64,000 nucleotides of DNA, taken from NCBI RefSeq assembly GCF_000425185.1, contig NZ_AULH01000015.1:62001-126000 (forward strand), written 5' to 3'. Positions 27,723 to 40,062 of this stretch are shown one piece after another. The stretch comes from Pleomorphomonas koreensis DSM 23070 (GTDB lineage: Bacteria; Pseudomonadota; Alphaproteobacteria; Rhizobiales; Pleomorphomonadaceae). Each line of letters starts with the position of its first letter. The first letter of the stretch is position 1. Made by a program: the position numbers and the translations under genes. The notes under the pieces were generated by a model. It made no database searches and was not told the origin of the DNA. It saw nothing but the letters and a program-made list of their open reading frames with translations.

Positions 27723-29576
27723 TTACCCTTGCCGGGCGATTTCCGCGTCGAGCGTTTCGAGTTCGCCGATCATCCGCTCGATCACCGAGAGGCCCATCTG
27801 CCAGAAGCCGGGGTCGCCGGCGTCGAGGCCGAACGGGGCGAGCAGTTCCTTGTGGTGCTTGGTGCCGCCGGCCTCCAGCATGGCGAAATACTTCGCCTGG
27901 AAGCCGGCCTCGGCCTGCTGGAACACCGCGTAGAGCGAGTTCACCAGGCAGTCGCCGAAGGCATAGGCGTAGACGTAGAACGGCGAGTGGATGAAATGCG
28001 GGATATAGGCCCAGAAGGTCTCGTAGCCCGGCCCGAAGGTGATGGCCGGCCCGAGGCTTTCGCCCTGCACGGAGAGCCAGGCCTCGTTGATCCGCTCGGC
28101 GGTCAGCTCGCCCTCGCGGCGGGCGGCGTGCACCTTTCGCTCGAAGGAATAGAAGGCGATCTGCCGCACCACGGTGTTGAGCATGTCCTCGATCTTGGAG
28201 GCCAAGAGCGTCCGCTTCTCGGCCGGCGTCGCCGCCTTGTCGAGCAGCGCCCGGAAGGTCAGCATCTCGCCGAACACCGAGGCGGTCTCGGCCAGCGTCA
28301 GCGGCGTCGGCGCCATCAGCGCCCCCTGCCGGCCGGCCAGCACCTGATGCACGCCGTGGCCGAGTTCGTGGGCGAGCGTCATCACGTCGCGGGTGCGGCC
28401 GAGGTAGTTGACGAGCACGTAAGGATGCGCCGACGGCACGGTGGGATGGGCGAAGGCGCCCGGCGACTTGCCCGGCCTGACCGGCGCGTCGATCCAACGC
28501 TCGTCGAAGAAGCGGCCGGCGATGGCCGCCATGTCGGGCGAGAAGCGGCCATAGGCGTCGAGCACCGTCGCCTTGGCCTCCGGCCACGACACGTAGCGGG
28601 TGACGGCGCCCGGCAGCGGCGCGTTACGGTCCCAGTAGGGCATGCTGTCGCCGCCCATCCACTTGGCCTTCAGCTTGTAGTAGCGGTGGCTGAGCCGCGG
28701 ATAGGCCGCCCGCACCGCCTCGACCAGCGCGTCGACCACCTCCCGCTCGACGCGGTTGGCGAGATGGCGCGAATCGGCGATGTCCTTGAAGCCGCGCCAG
28801 CGGTCGGAGATTTCCTTGTCCTTGGCCAGCGTGTTGGTGATGCGGGCGAAGATGCCGATGTTCTTGCCGAACACCTCGCCGAGCGCTTCCGCCGCCGCCT
28901 TCCGCTTGCCGGGGTCGGCTTCCTGGAGGAGGTGCAGCGTCGGCTCGATGGTCAGCTCCTCGCCGCCGACGGGGAAGCGCAAGGAGGCGATCGTCTCGTC
29001 GAACAGGCGATTCCAGGCCGAATAGGCGGTGATCGACTTCTCGTGGAACAGCTCCTCCACCCGGTCCTCAAGCTGGTAGGGCTTGTCGAGGCGGATGTCG
29101 GTCAGCCACGGCCGGTAGTGGGCGAGCGCCGGGTCGGCGAAACCGGCCTCGATCAGGCCGTCGTCGATGCGGTTGATCTCCAGCTCGAAGAACAACAGGC
29201 CCGAGGAGATGGCGGTAATCTTCTCCTGCACGTCGCCGTAGAACTTCATGCGCTGGGGATCGGTGGTGTCGCCGGAATAAAGGAGGCCCGCATAGGACAT
29301 CACCCGGCCCATCAGGTCCTGAAGCGTCTCGTAGTCGGCGATCAGCGCCGCGAAGGCGGCGGCACCGCCCGAGGTCGCCAGGAGACCGGCCAGCTTGCCC
29401 TTGGCCCGGCCGGCGAGGTCGCGGGCGGCGTCGGCCGCCAGCCCGAGGTCGCGCTCGATGGCCGGGTCCTCGGGCGAGGCGTAGAGCGCCGTGAGATCCC
29501 ATTCCGGCAGCGCCTCGGCGGCGGCGCCGACGTCGGTGGGATGGAACAGCGGACGGGGGAGACGGGAACGGATCAT
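27723..29576 (-). CDS. pepF: Oligoendopeptidase F (M3 metallopeptidase)
   Basis: 617 residues from the ATG at 29576; a longer frame to 29618 has no ribosome site. The zinc motif HELGH is at residues 403-407 (TLAHELGHGVHQ), with the downstream glutamate in ETASVFGEM. The enzyme cleaves short peptides in the cytoplasm. GGAG ten bases before the ATG is the likely ribosome site. Monocistronic, with its own terminator. Confidence 0.93.
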   Translation of the reverse strand: MIRSRLPRPLFHPTDVGAAAEALPEWDLTALYASPEDPAIERDLGLAADAARDLAGRAKGKLAGLLATSGGAAAFAALIADYETLQDLMGRVMSYAGLLYSGDTTDPQRMKFYGDVQEKITAISSGLLFFELEINRIDDGLIEAGFADPALAHYRPWLTDIRLDKPYQLEDRVEELFHEKSITAYSAWNRLFDETIASLRFPVGGEELTIEPTLHLLQEADPGKRKAAAEALGEVFGKNIGIFARITNTLAKDKEISDRWRGFKDIADSRHLANRVEREVVDALVEAVRAAYPRLSHRYYKLKAKWMGGDSMPYWDRNAPLPGAVTRYVSWPEAKATVLDAYGRFSPDMAAIAGRFFDERWIDAPVRPGKSPGAFAHPTVPSAHPYVLVNYLGRTRDVMTLAHELGHGVHQVLAGRQGALMAPTPLTLAETASVFGEMLTFRALLDKAATPAEKRTLLASKIEDMLNTVVRQIAFYSFERKVHAARREGELTAERINEAWLSVQGESLGPAITFGPGYETFWAYIPHFIHSPFYVYAYAFGDCLVNSLYAVFQQAEAGFQAKYFAMLEAGGTKHHKELLAPFGLDAGDPGFWQMGLSVIERMIGELETLDAEIARQG

Positions 29577-29759
29577 CGAACGACAACTCCAGGTTTGGCG
29601 CAACGCGCCCATGCGCAAGACTACGTGCTATGCCCCTCGTCAATCAACCGTCAGGACGGCGAAAAACCGGTGGGCGGCGGCCGGCGCATAACCTCCCCTT
29701 AACCCTTCGCCGGGCACAGTGCCCCGAATTGGCACAGCCGCGGAAGGACGGACTAACGC

Positions 29760-31316
<1,557 letters not shown>

Positions 31317-31440
31317 CAAAAAGCACGTAATCGACTTTTGACGCTGTTGCGGCCTTGCCGACGCAGCGCCGAAACGCCAAACAAACTTAAGACGTCCCAA
31401 CCGGCCTCGCGCCGCGCGGGAATCGGCCGTGGTGAACGTG

Positions 31441-33258
31441 ATGACCTCCTCGCTGTCCAGACTGCTCCTGTCCACCGCCGTGATCGGTGTCGGCCTTGCC
31501 CTGCCGGCCGCCGCCGAAACGGGTTTCGACCCGCTCAAGGCCAAGGCCCCGACAGAGACGGCGGCGCCGGCGGCGGTCGAGACCAGGCCGCTGCCCGAAG
31601 CGGCGACGGCGCCCGCCCCCGCCGTCGAGGCGCCGGCTCCGGTGGTCGAGACACCGGCCGCCGTTGCCACACCCGCCCCCGTCATCGAGACACCCGCTCC
31701 GGTCGTTGAGACACCCGCCGCCACCGTCGTAACGACGCCGGCCGCCCCGGTCGCCGAGGCGATCGTCGCCGAGATCGGCAAGGTGATCGCCTCGGCGACC
31801 GGCGATGCCCGCCGCCGCGCCGATGCCGTTGCCAAGGTCTACGCCGCCCGCGGCAACCAGCCGCTCTGGGTGGTCGGCGACCACTATTCCGACAAGGCCA
31901 GGGCGGTGCTCGCCCGTCTGTCAGACGTGATCGAGGACGGCCTCAATCCGATCGACTATGCCCTGCCCGCGGCCGATCTCGCCGCCCCCACCGCCGAGCT
32001 GGTCGCCAACGCCGACCTGCGCGTCTCCATGGCGGTGGCGACCTTCGCCGAGCAGGCATCCGGCGGCCGCGTCGCGCCGTTGTCCATCTCCAAGGACATC
32101 ACCCGCAAGCCCGAGCGCATTCCGGCCGACAAGGCGCTCGCCACGGTGGCCGACGCCACCGACGTCGCCGCGGCGCTCGACGGCTTCAACCCGCCGACCG
32201 ACGGCTTCCGTCGCCTGAAGGCCATGCTGGCCGAGGTCCGCGCCTCCAAGGAGAAGGACGCGCCGGCGCCCGAGCCGGTGGAGTTGTCGAAATCGCTGAA
32301 GCCCGGCATGAGCGATATCGGCGTGCCGGCCCTGCGCACGCGGCTCGGCGTTGCCGCGCCGGAGGCGGAGGCCGATCCCGAGGTCTACGATACGGCGCTG
32401 GTCACCGCCGTCGAGGCTTTCCAGAAGGACAACGGCCTCTCCGCCGACGGCGTCGTCGGCAGCCGCACGCTGGCCATGCTGAACGGCGCCCATCGCGACG
32501 TCGAGGGCGACATCATCGCCAACATGGAAATGTGGCGCTGGATGCCGCGCAACCTCAGCCAGGACTACGTCTTCGTCAACATTCCCGAGTTCAAGGTGCG
32601 GGTCATCCGCCACGGCCAACAGGTGCACGAGGCGCGTGTGGTGGTCGGCAAGACCACCAACCAGACGCCGGTGTTCAGTGGCGAGATGCAGTATCTCGTC
32701 GTCAATCCCTATTGGCACGTGCCGGAATCGATCAAGATCAAGGAGATGCTGCCGGCCATCCAGGCCGATCCGGCCGGCTACTTCGCCCGCCACGGCTACG
32801 AGGTGACCTGGGACGGCCAGTTGATCGACCCCACCCGCGTCATCTGGGACGAAAACGCGGTGAAGGCGGTCGGCATCCGCCAGGTGCCCGGCGAGGCCAA
32901 CGCCCTCGGCAACATCAAGTTCATGTTCCCGAACCAGCACGCCGTCTACCTGCACGACACGCCGCTCAGGAGCCTGTTCAACCGCGACGTCCGCGCCTTC
33001 AGCCACGGCTGCGTGCGCGTCGACGACCCCATGGCCTTCGCCAACGCGGTGCTGGAGGGCGACCCGGAGTGGACGGTGCCCAAGCTGCAGGCGATGTTCG
33101 GCGGCAACGAGCGGCGGGTGGATATCGCCACCCATCTCAAGGTGCACCTCGCCTATTTCACCGCCTTCGTCGACGACGCCGGCAAGCTGCAGATCCGCGA
33201 CGACATCTACGGCCACGTCCAGGCGATCAAGAAGGCGCTCGGCATGTCGCAGGTCTGA
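31441..33258 (+). CDS. L,D-transpeptidase (YcbB/LdtD type)
   Basis: 605 residues. Signal peptide of about 26 residues; then roughly 60-100 is Pro/Ala-rich with repeated APVVETPA-like units; a YcbB-type N-terminal domain; a peptidoglycan-binding helix bundle (about 285-345, ending GVVGSRTLAMLN); and the YkuD catalytic domain with SHGCVRV, Cys524 being the nucleophile. It makes 3-3 crosslinks in periplasmic peptidoglycan. The ATG at 31441 is preferred to GTG 31429. The next gene resembles MepK, which cuts 3-3 links; the pair occurs together in E. coli too (ycbB-ycbK). Confidence 0.92.
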   Translation: MTSSLSRLLLSTAVIGVGLALPAAAETGFDPLKAKAPTETAAPAAVETRPLPEAATAPAPAVEAPAPVVETPAAVATPAPVIETPAPVVETPAATVVTTPAAPVAEAIVAEIGKVIASATGDARRRADAVAKVYAARGNQPLWVVGDHYSDKARAVLARLSDVIEDGLNPIDYALPAADLAAPTAELVANADLRVSMAVATFAEQASGGRVAPLSISKDITRKPERIPADKALATVADATDVAAALDGFNPPTDGFRRLKAMLAEVRASKEKDAPAPEPVELSKSLKPGMSDIGVPALRTRLGVAAPEAEADPEVYDTALVTAVEAFQKDNGLSADGVVGSRTLAMLNGAHRDVEGDIIANMEMWRWMPRNLSQDYVFVNIPEFKVRVIRHGQQVHEARVVVGKTTNQTPVFSGEMQYLVVNPYWHVPESIKIKEMLPAIQADPAGYFARHGYEVTWDGQLIDPTRVIWDENAVKAVGIRQVPGEANALGNIKFMFPNQHAVYLHDTPLRSLFNRDVRAFSHGCVRVDDPMAFANAVLEGDPEWTVPKLQAMFGGNERRVDIATHLKVHLAYFTAFVDDAGKLQIRDDIYGHVQAIKKALGMSQV

Positions 33259-33290
33259 GGCGGCCATCCCACCATCGCCCTGGCGATGAT

Positions 33291-33320
33291 GCCCGGCTCC
33301 CCTGGAGAGCCGGGCGTTTT
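33291..33320 (+). terminator. Terminator after the L,D-transpeptidase gene
   Basis: GCCCGGCTC (33291-33299) pairs with GAGCCGGGC (33307-33315), followed by GTTTT. Confidence 0.85.
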
Positions 33321-33576
33321 GGCATGTCTGCCATGCAAGAAACTACCCACTTGGCCTTTCGGCCGGTCGCGGCTATTGTACGCCCCGTGAAAAGGGGACG
33401 CTTCCGATCACAGGAACCGAAGCCGGCGGCCGCCGATCCGCGACCATGGCCGTACGGTAAACCGTTGCTTAATTCTCTCCGCCAATAATCCGAACCGGCT
33501 GGAGACGATAGCAATCGGACGAAGACGCGTGAACACCCGGACAACGATCACCACGGCAGGCAGAGGAATCGCTTCG

Positions 33577-35313
33577 ATGAAGGCAGCCAGGGCTTTCGGC
33601 GCAAAGGTGGGCGTCTCCCCGTCCCATCGCGCCCTCGCCGTCGGCCGTGCCGCGCTCGGCACGTTCGTCGGCGCCGCGGCGGCGCTGGCGATCCTCGCCT
33701 CGGCGGCGGCCGCCGCCGACAACCGCACCCTCGACCTCTACAACGTCCACACCAAGGAACGGCTGACCATCACCTTCAAGAAGGACGGCCGGTTCATTCC
33801 CGCCGCCCTTGGTGAACTCAACCGCTTCCTGCGCGACTGGCGCCGCAACGAGGCGACGCGCATGGACCCGCGCCTGTTCGACACGGTGTGGGAGCTTTAT
33901 CAGAAGTCCGGCTCGCGCCAGCCGATCCACGTGGTCTGTGGCTACCGGTCGCTGGCCACCAACAACGCGTTGCGGTCCCGTTCGTCGGCCGTCGCCAAGC
34001 ACAGCCAGCACACGCTCGGCCGGGCGATGGACATGAACATTCCCGACGTATCCGTCGACAAGCTGCGGCTGATCGCCGTGCAGATGCAGAACGGTGGCGT
34101 CGGCTGGTATCCGTCGGCCAACAGCCCCTTCGTGCACATCGACGTCGGCTCGGTGCGCGCCTGGCCGCGCCTCAGCCGCACCCAGCTGGTCGGCCTGTTC
34201 CCGGACGGCAAGACCGCCCACATCCCGACCGACGGCAAGCCGCTGCCCGGCTACCAGCAGGCGCTCGCCGAACTGCAGCGCGACAAGGGCGCCGCGCCGG
34301 TCGCCATGGCCTCGGCCGCGCCGACCACCGGCAAGTCCGGCAAGGGCGGCGGCCTCCTGGCCATGCTGTTCTCCAACGACGAGGAAGACAGCGCCGAGGA
34401 GATCGGTGCGGCCGGCAGCGGCGAGGATGCTCCGGCCGTGGCCGTCAAGCCGGCTCCGGCCGCTCCGAAGGTCGCTCCTCCGGTCGCCGTGGCCGCCGCC
34501 CCGCCGGCTGCCGTGGCGCCGCCGCCGGCGCCGGTGCTGACCGCCGCCTTCGCGCCGCGTCCGGCCGCCGCGCCCGAACGGCCGGTGACCAGCCTTGCCG
34601 AGGCAACGCTGCCGGCCGGCCTCGAGCCGGTCGTCGTGCCGAAGCTCACCGGCGCCGACCGCCTGGCCATGGACAACGTGCCGCTGCCGCAGGCCAAGCC
34701 CTCGGAGATCGCCGGCGGCACCGTCGAACTGGCCATGCTGTCAGACCCGGTGATGCTGCCGCCCGACAAGCCGCCGGCTCCGGTCGAGGCGCCGCTGCCG
34801 CCGGTCGCCGCCCGTCAGGATGCCATCGCTGCCCAGCTGGCTTTGGCCGAGGTGGCCCAGGAGGAGGCGCCCACTCCGGCCGCCCTGTCCTTTGCCGCGC
34901 CGGCCGACATGCCGCTGCCGCCGGCCGCCGCGCGATCCGCCCAGCAGATGGCCGCCCTCGTTCCGGCCGTCCGCAAGGCCGCGCCGCCGACGCCGACCTC
35001 CGAGCTGTCCCGGCCGCTGATCGACGGCGGCAAGAGCGACATGTTCGGCAATCTCGAACTGCCGGAGATCGCCTCCGAGGACGGCCCGCTGCTGCTCGAC
35101 GGCGGCCAGTCCGTCTACTGGGGCCGCTTCCGGACGCTGATCCATCCCGACCAGTTGCACCTCGCGGCGCTGTTCGAGGCGCCGGTCCGGGTGGAGGGCA
35201 GCGCCTTCTCCGCCCAGCCCTACGGCGCCCTGGTATCGACGCGCTTCGCCGGCCCGGTGACGGCGCCGACCGAGATCATCGACTTCACGCCGCGCCAGCT
35301 CGCCATGCGCTGA
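33577..35313 (+). CDS. DUF882/YcbK (MepK-like) peptidoglycan hydrolase with long Ala/Pro-rich tail
   Basis: 578 residues. After an N-terminal signal/anchor ending at AAAAADNRTL comes a DUF882 (peptidase M15-like) domain of about 150 residues with the zinc motifs HSQHTLGRAMD and FVHIDVG and the substrate segment CGYRS. The remaining 370 residues or so are Ala/Pro/Val-rich with little predicted structure, then a short conserved-looking end. E. coli MepK is only about 180 residues. Start ATG 33577 has GAGGA nine bases ahead; a GTG at 33529 is the alternative. It probably cleaves crosslinks made by the L,D-transpeptidase. Confidence 0.85.
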   Translation: MKAARAFGAKVGVSPSHRALAVGRAALGTFVGAAAALAILASAAAAADNRTLDLYNVHTKERLTITFKKDGRFIPAALGELNRFLRDWRRNEATRMDPRLFDTVWELYQKSGSRQPIHVVCGYRSLATNNALRSRSSAVAKHSQHTLGRAMDMNIPDVSVDKLRLIAVQMQNGGVGWYPSANSPFVHIDVGSVRAWPRLSRTQLVGLFPDGKTAHIPTDGKPLPGYQQALAELQRDKGAAPVAMASAAPTTGKSGKGGGLLAMLFSNDEEDSAEEIGAAGSGEDAPAVAVKPAPAAPKVAPPVAVAAAPPAAVAPPPAPVLTAAFAPRPAAAPERPVTSLAEATLPAGLEPVVVPKLTGADRLAMDNVPLPQAKPSEIAGGTVELAMLSDPVMLPPDKPPAPVEAPLPPVAARQDAIAAQLALAEVAQEEAPTPAALSFAAPADMPLPPAAARSAQQMAALVPAVRKAAPPTPTSELSRPLIDGGKSDMFGNLELPEIASEDGPLLLDGGQSVYWGRFRTLIHPDQLHLAALFEAPVRVEGSAFSAQPYGALVSTRFAGPVTAPTEIIDFTPRQLAMR

Positions 35314-35335
35314 GGATCGGCGTGACGAAACGAGA

Positions 35336-35360
35336 AACGCCGGCCCAAGGGGCCGGCGTT
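35336..35360. terminator. Terminator between convergent genes
   Basis: AACGCCGGCC (35336-35345) pairs with GGCCGGCGTT (35351-35360). Confidence 0.75.
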
Positions 35361-35391
35361 GTCGTCTCAAGGCCGGCGGCGCGGCGCGCTT

Positions 35392-36183
35392 TCACTCGAC
35401 GATCGCCGCCTCGCCATTGAAGACGCGCAACACCGTGAGACGGCCGGTGGCGAAGGCGCCGGTGTCGATGCCGATGCGCCCTGCCGCGAACACCGGCTCC
35501 TTGCCGGGCGTGTGGCCGTGCACCACGGTGACGCCGAGCCCGTTCGGCTGGCTGACGAAAGGTTCGCGGATCCACATCAGGTCGTCCTCGGCCTGCTCGT
35601 CGAGCGGCACGCCGGGGCGGACGCCGGCATGCACGAACAGCACGTCGCCGAAGCGCACCGCCGCCGGCAGGCGGCGCAGCAACTTGACATGCGCCTCGGG
35701 CACGACGTCGCGCAGCGCCTCTCCGAGGCCGGCGAGGCCGTTGCCGCGGCGGGCAAGGCGCAGCATGTCGACGCCATAGGATTCGAGCGTCTCCTCGCCG
35801 CCGAACTCCAGCCAGCCGGGATTGGCCTGGGGATCGTCGAGGAAGGCGAGGAAGGTCTCGTCGTGGTTGCCGCAAAGCGACAGGCGCTCGAAACCGGCTG
35901 GCGGAGCGCCGGTCAGGTGGTCGAGCACGTCCGCCGACTGCGGCCCGCGGTCGACGAGGTCGCCGAGGCAGAGAATGATCCGGCGCGTCGCCGGCAGGCG
36001 GGCGGCATCGGCGACGATCCGCCGCTCGGCCGCCTTCAGCTCGGCAAGGCAGCCGTGCACGTCACCGATGGCATAGACGACGGTATCCTCGGGATCGATG
36101 ACGAGGCGGTCGCGACCGACCGGCGGCGGAGCCGGTTCCGATTTCCTGCCAAGACCGAAAAACGATCGAACCGCTGTGATCAA
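35392..36183 (-). CDS. Calcineurin-like metallophosphoesterase (Ser/Thr phosphatase PrpE/ApaH type)
   Basis: 263 residues from a TTG at 36183, chosen because GAGGAA sits eight to nine bases before it; the frame extends to a GTG at 36282 without a ribosome site. Metal motifs are GDVHGC, GDLVDRG, GNHD and the later HAG and HGHTP. Relatives are protein phosphatases or diadenosine tetraphosphatases in the cytoplasm. It stands alone on the minus strand, convergent with the DUF882 gene. Confidence 0.88.
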   Translation of the reverse strand: MITAVRSFFGLGRKSEPAPPPVGRDRLVIDPEDTVVYAIGDVHGCLAELKAAERRIVADAARLPATRRIILCLGDLVDRGPQSADVLDHLTGAPPAGFERLSLCGNHDETFLAFLDDPQANPGWLEFGGEETLESYGVDMLRLARRGNGLAGLGEALRDVVPEAHVKLLRRLPAAVRFGDVLFVHAGVRPGVPLDEQAEDDLMWIREPFVSQPNGLGVTVVHGHTPGKEPVFAAGRIGIDTGAFATGRLTVLRVFNGEAAIVE

Positions 36184-36402
36184 CGCCAGGCTTCCTCTCG
36201 CAGGCCGACGAACGGCCCGCTCCGTATGATGGCTACCACCGAATTGCCTTGTCCTTACGTATTTATCCGGTCTAGGTTCCACAAGGTCCAGCGGTTTCTA
36301 CCTGGCGAAGGTGAATTTGCGCGAGACGGTTAAGGTGGTTCGCGCTAGAGAGGTGGCCGGCTGCCGCCGCGCCTGACAATGGCCTGGGATGGAGTGTTGG
36401 GG

Positions 36403-37071
36403 ATGTTGTCGCTGAAGCTGTCCGCGCCCGTCATCGGCCTGTTCTCGGCCGGCCTGCTCGCGCTCGGGCTCTACGGCATGAGCATCGAGTCCAGGCCCTT
36501 CCTCAGCACCACCGGCACCGCCGCCGACCGGCTGGCGGCGGCGACGGACGACTCGGATGTCCCGTTCCTCACCAGCAAGCGGGCGCTCAGCGTCTACGAC
36601 CTCGACTGCCGCACACTTGCCTTTGGTCAGATTGCCGACACCATTCCCGCCGAGGACCGTCCGCGTCTCGACCAGGCCTGCTTCGAGCGCGCCCGCTCGC
36701 TGCTGGCGGTGGCGCCGGGCAACGCCCGCCTATGGCTGACCTTTGCCCAGTTCGCCGCCCGGCAGGCTGGTGCGCGCGATCTCGTCTTCCACGCCATCGC
36801 GCGCAGCCGGGCGCTCGGCCCCTGGCAATACGCCTTCGCCATCGACCGGATCAGGCTGATCGACACCCTGCCCGACGCGCCGCCGGACATCCAGGCGATC
36901 ATCGATGCCGACATCGAGACGCTGGGCGCCAGTTGGCGCGGCCGCGAGGCCCTGGCCGAGCGTTACGTCGCCATGCCCGAGCAGCGGGAGCGGATCACGG
37001 CAGCCATCGAGAAGCTGCCGCAGATCCAGCAGCGGCAATTCCTGAGCCGCGTCCGGCGCGCTTTTCAGTAG
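36403..37071 (+). CDS. Hypothetical single-pass membrane protein
   Basis: 222 residues, not recognised. An N-terminal membrane helix (about residues 7-28, LSAPVIGLFSAGLLALGLYG) is followed by a helical domain with TPR-like spacing (RARSLLAVAPGNARLWLTFAQFAA) and an Arg-rich end. The ATG at 36403 has GGAG eight bases before it; an ATG at 36379 would add eight residues. It ends 10 bases from the convergent DUF2927 gene. Periplasmic or exopolysaccharide-related roles are possible but unsupported. Confidence 0.7.
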   Translation: MLSLKLSAPVIGLFSAGLLALGLYGMSIESRPFLSTTGTAADRLAAATDDSDVPFLTSKRALSVYDLDCRTLAFGQIADTIPAEDRPRLDQACFERARSLLAVAPGNARLWLTFAQFAARQAGARDLVFHAIARSRALGPWQYAFAIDRIRLIDTLPDAPPDIQAIIDADIETLGASWRGREALAERYVAMPEQRERITAAIEKLPQIQQRQFLSRVRRAFQ

Positions 37072-37081
37072 CGGCCAGGCG

Positions 37082-37822
37082 TCAGCGCACCACCCGCCGA
37101 ACGTCGGCCAGCACCCGCGGCAGCAGCGGATCGACCTCGTTGCGGGTCATGCCCGGCCGGATGCGCCGGTCGTAGAGCATCGACACCACCGCCCGGTCGA
37201 AGGGCATGAAGCGATCGTGCCGCGAGCTGTCGTTGAACACCGAGGCATAGAGCGCCGCGTTGTCGTTCATCGGGCCGAGGCCCTGCAGGATTTCCTCGAC
37301 CATGCAGCGGCGGAACAGGCTGTCGCCCTCGTCGGAGACGATCACCGCCGTTGAGCGGACGATGCCGAGCGAGCCCGGATAGACGCGCACCAGGCACTGG
37401 CCGGGCGCCGCGCCATGCGTCGAGCCGATCACGTCGGAGCGAACGGTGGCGACATAATCGGCGCGGTCGACGACGTAGACGGTGAAATTGGCATTGTCGC
37501 GCGGCCCGGCCATGCGGATGTCGAGCCCCTGCACCAGGCGCGGCAGACGGGCGACGAAGCCGGCGATCTCCCGCTGCCGGTCCTTGTCGGCGAGGTTGAC
37601 CACCTTGATGCGCACCGGGCCGGTGAATTTCTTGACGCCACGCCCCGCCAGCTCGCCGCCGTATTCGACGCCGAATACCGTCTTCTGGAAGCCGTCCATC
37701 AGTTCGTTGTCAGAGAAGCCGGCGATGCTCTCGGCCCGGACCGGAGCGAGAAGAAAACCGCCAAACGCCACCAACGCAGCCGCTAACAGCAGCAGCCGCG
37801 ACATCGTCCACAAAGCCGTCAT
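37082..37822 (-). CDS. DUF2927 family exported protein
   Basis: 246 residues with a clear Sec signal (hydrophobic LLLLAAALVAFGGFLLAPVRAE). The body matches the DUF2927 family, including the RCMVEEILQGLG and FNDSSRHDRF segments. Function of the family is not known to me; some members sit next to envelope genes, as here. GAGG before the ATG at 37822 supports this start. Confidence 0.8.
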   Translation of the reverse strand: MTALWTMSRLLLLAAALVAFGGFLLAPVRAESIAGFSDNELMDGFQKTVFGVEYGGELAGRGVKKFTGPVRIKVVNLADKDRQREIAGFVARLPRLVQGLDIRMAGPRDNANFTVYVVDRADYVATVRSDVIGSTHGAAPGQCLVRVYPGSLGIVRSTAVIVSDEGDSLFRRCMVEEILQGLGPMNDNAALYASVFNDSSRHDRFMPFDRAVVSMLYDRRIRPGMTRNEVDPLLPRVLADVRRVVR

Positions 37823-38085
37823 GACCACCTCGCCGTGAGGAATAGAAATGCCTGGCCCCCGCGTGAAAGAATTAACCGGTCGTTACCGCCGGTCAATGCG
37901 GACGATCACGCGGACGTGAGTTAATTGTGATCATTGACGACCAACAAATGATCACATTCCCCATGCTTCGGCGGTGGTCGTCGCCGGCCGTTTCCCGTCA
38001 TGCTTGGCAATGGCGCCCCTTTCGTGCAAAACGAAAGGCGAACGGATGGCGCCGGGCGCGCCGAGTCGGAGATGATCGGACCACC

Positions 38086-39132
<1,047 letters not shown>

Positions 39133-39133
39133 G

Positions 39134-39655
39134 ATGAGCCGCGCCCTCGTCATCATCGACGTCCAGGCCAACCTGTTCGACGAGCCGCGCGCCGACCGGA
39201 TCGGTGAGGTGGCCACAATCCTCGAACGCAAGGCCGCCGAGGCGCGGGCCGCCGGCGCGCCGGTGATCTTCGTCCAGCACGAGGAGGCGGGCTGCGAATG
39301 GGAGCGCGGCACGCCCGGCTGGGAATTCCACCCCTCGCTCAGCCCGAAGCCCGGCGACACCGTCGTCGCCAAATCCTTCTGCGACGGCTTCCGGGATACC
39401 GACCTCGCCGCCGTGCTCCAGCGGCTCGGCGTCGATGGCATCGTGGTCGGCGGCTACGCGTCCGACTTCTGCGTTGACACCACCATCCGCGCCGCCGCCT
39501 CGCGCGGCATTCCCGCCACGGTCATCGCCGACGGCCATACCACCTCGAGCCGGCCGCATCTCCCGGCCGCCGACGTGGTGCGCCACCACACCTGGGTGTG
39601 GTCGCGATTCGACGCGCTGGTGTCGGTCGCTCATGCCGAGGATATCGTGTTTTGA
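39134..39655 (+). CDS. Isochorismatase-family cysteine hydrolase
   Basis: 173 residues. The catalytic triad of the nicotinamidase-like fold is visible: Asp9 (VIIDVQ), Lys80 (VAKSF) and Cys113 (YASDFCVDTT). Members hydrolyse nicotinamide, ureidoacrylate, biuret, isochorismate or similar; the substrate is not evident. It starts two bases after the ruvB stop and its own stop overlaps the ybgC start, so it is cotranscribed inside a ruvB-tol gene block where it is not usually found. Confidence 0.88.
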   Translation: MSRALVIIDVQANLFDEPRADRIGEVATILERKAAEARAAGAPVIFVQHEEAGCEWERGTPGWEFHPSLSPKPGDTVVAKSFCDGFRDTDLAAVLQRLGVDGIVVGGYASDFCVDTTIRAAASRGIPATVIADGHTTSSRPHLPAADVVRHHTWVWSRFDALVSVAHAEDIVF

Positions 39656-40062
39656 CCATCCACCACCTCGCCGTCCGCGTCTACTTCGAGGATACCGACG
39701 CCGGCGGCATCCTCTACCACGGCAGCCACATGCGTTTCTTCGAGCGCGGCCGCACCGAGTTCCTGCGCGACCTCGGCATCAGCCAGAGCGCCAGCGCCGA
39801 CCGCACCTCGCCGGAGGCGCTGCTGTTCGTGGTGCGCAAGTTCACGATCGAATACTTCAGGCCCGGCCTGCTCGACGATCTCCTGACGGTGGAGACCGAG
39901 ATCGCCGCCATCACCGGCCCCCGCTTCAACGTCGCCCAGCGCCTGAGGCGCGGCGAGGAACTGCTCGCTTCGGCCGACGTCGAGGTGGTGGCGATCGGCG
40001 GCAACGGCCGGCCGCGCCGCCTGCCGGCCGACATGGCCACGCGCATCGCGGCGGCGTCCTGA
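39652..40062 (+). CDS. ybgC: Tol-Pal associated acyl-CoA thioesterase YbgC
   Basis: 136 residues with a hotdog fold. The active-site segment is YFEDTDAGGILYH with Asp16 and His23, and HMRFFERGRTEFL follows. The start is a TTG overlapping the previous stop (TTGA at 39652-39655), with GAGGAT eight bases upstream. YbgC hydrolyses acyl-CoA and is regularly the first gene of tol-pal clusters; its link to phospholipid metabolism is known in E. coli. Confidence 0.9.
   Translation: MTIHHLAVRVYFEDTDAGGILYHGSHMRFFERGRTEFLRDLGISQSASADRTSPEALLFVVRKFTIEYFRPGLLDDLLTVETEIAAITGPRFNVAQRLRRGEELLASADVEVVAIGGNGRPRRLPADMATRIAAAS

Noticed and set aside
31617-31745. Tandem DNA repeat in the L,D-transpeptidase gene
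   Set aside because: The repetition (APVVETPA-type units) is degenerate at DNA level and is ordinary Pro/Ala-rich linker coding.
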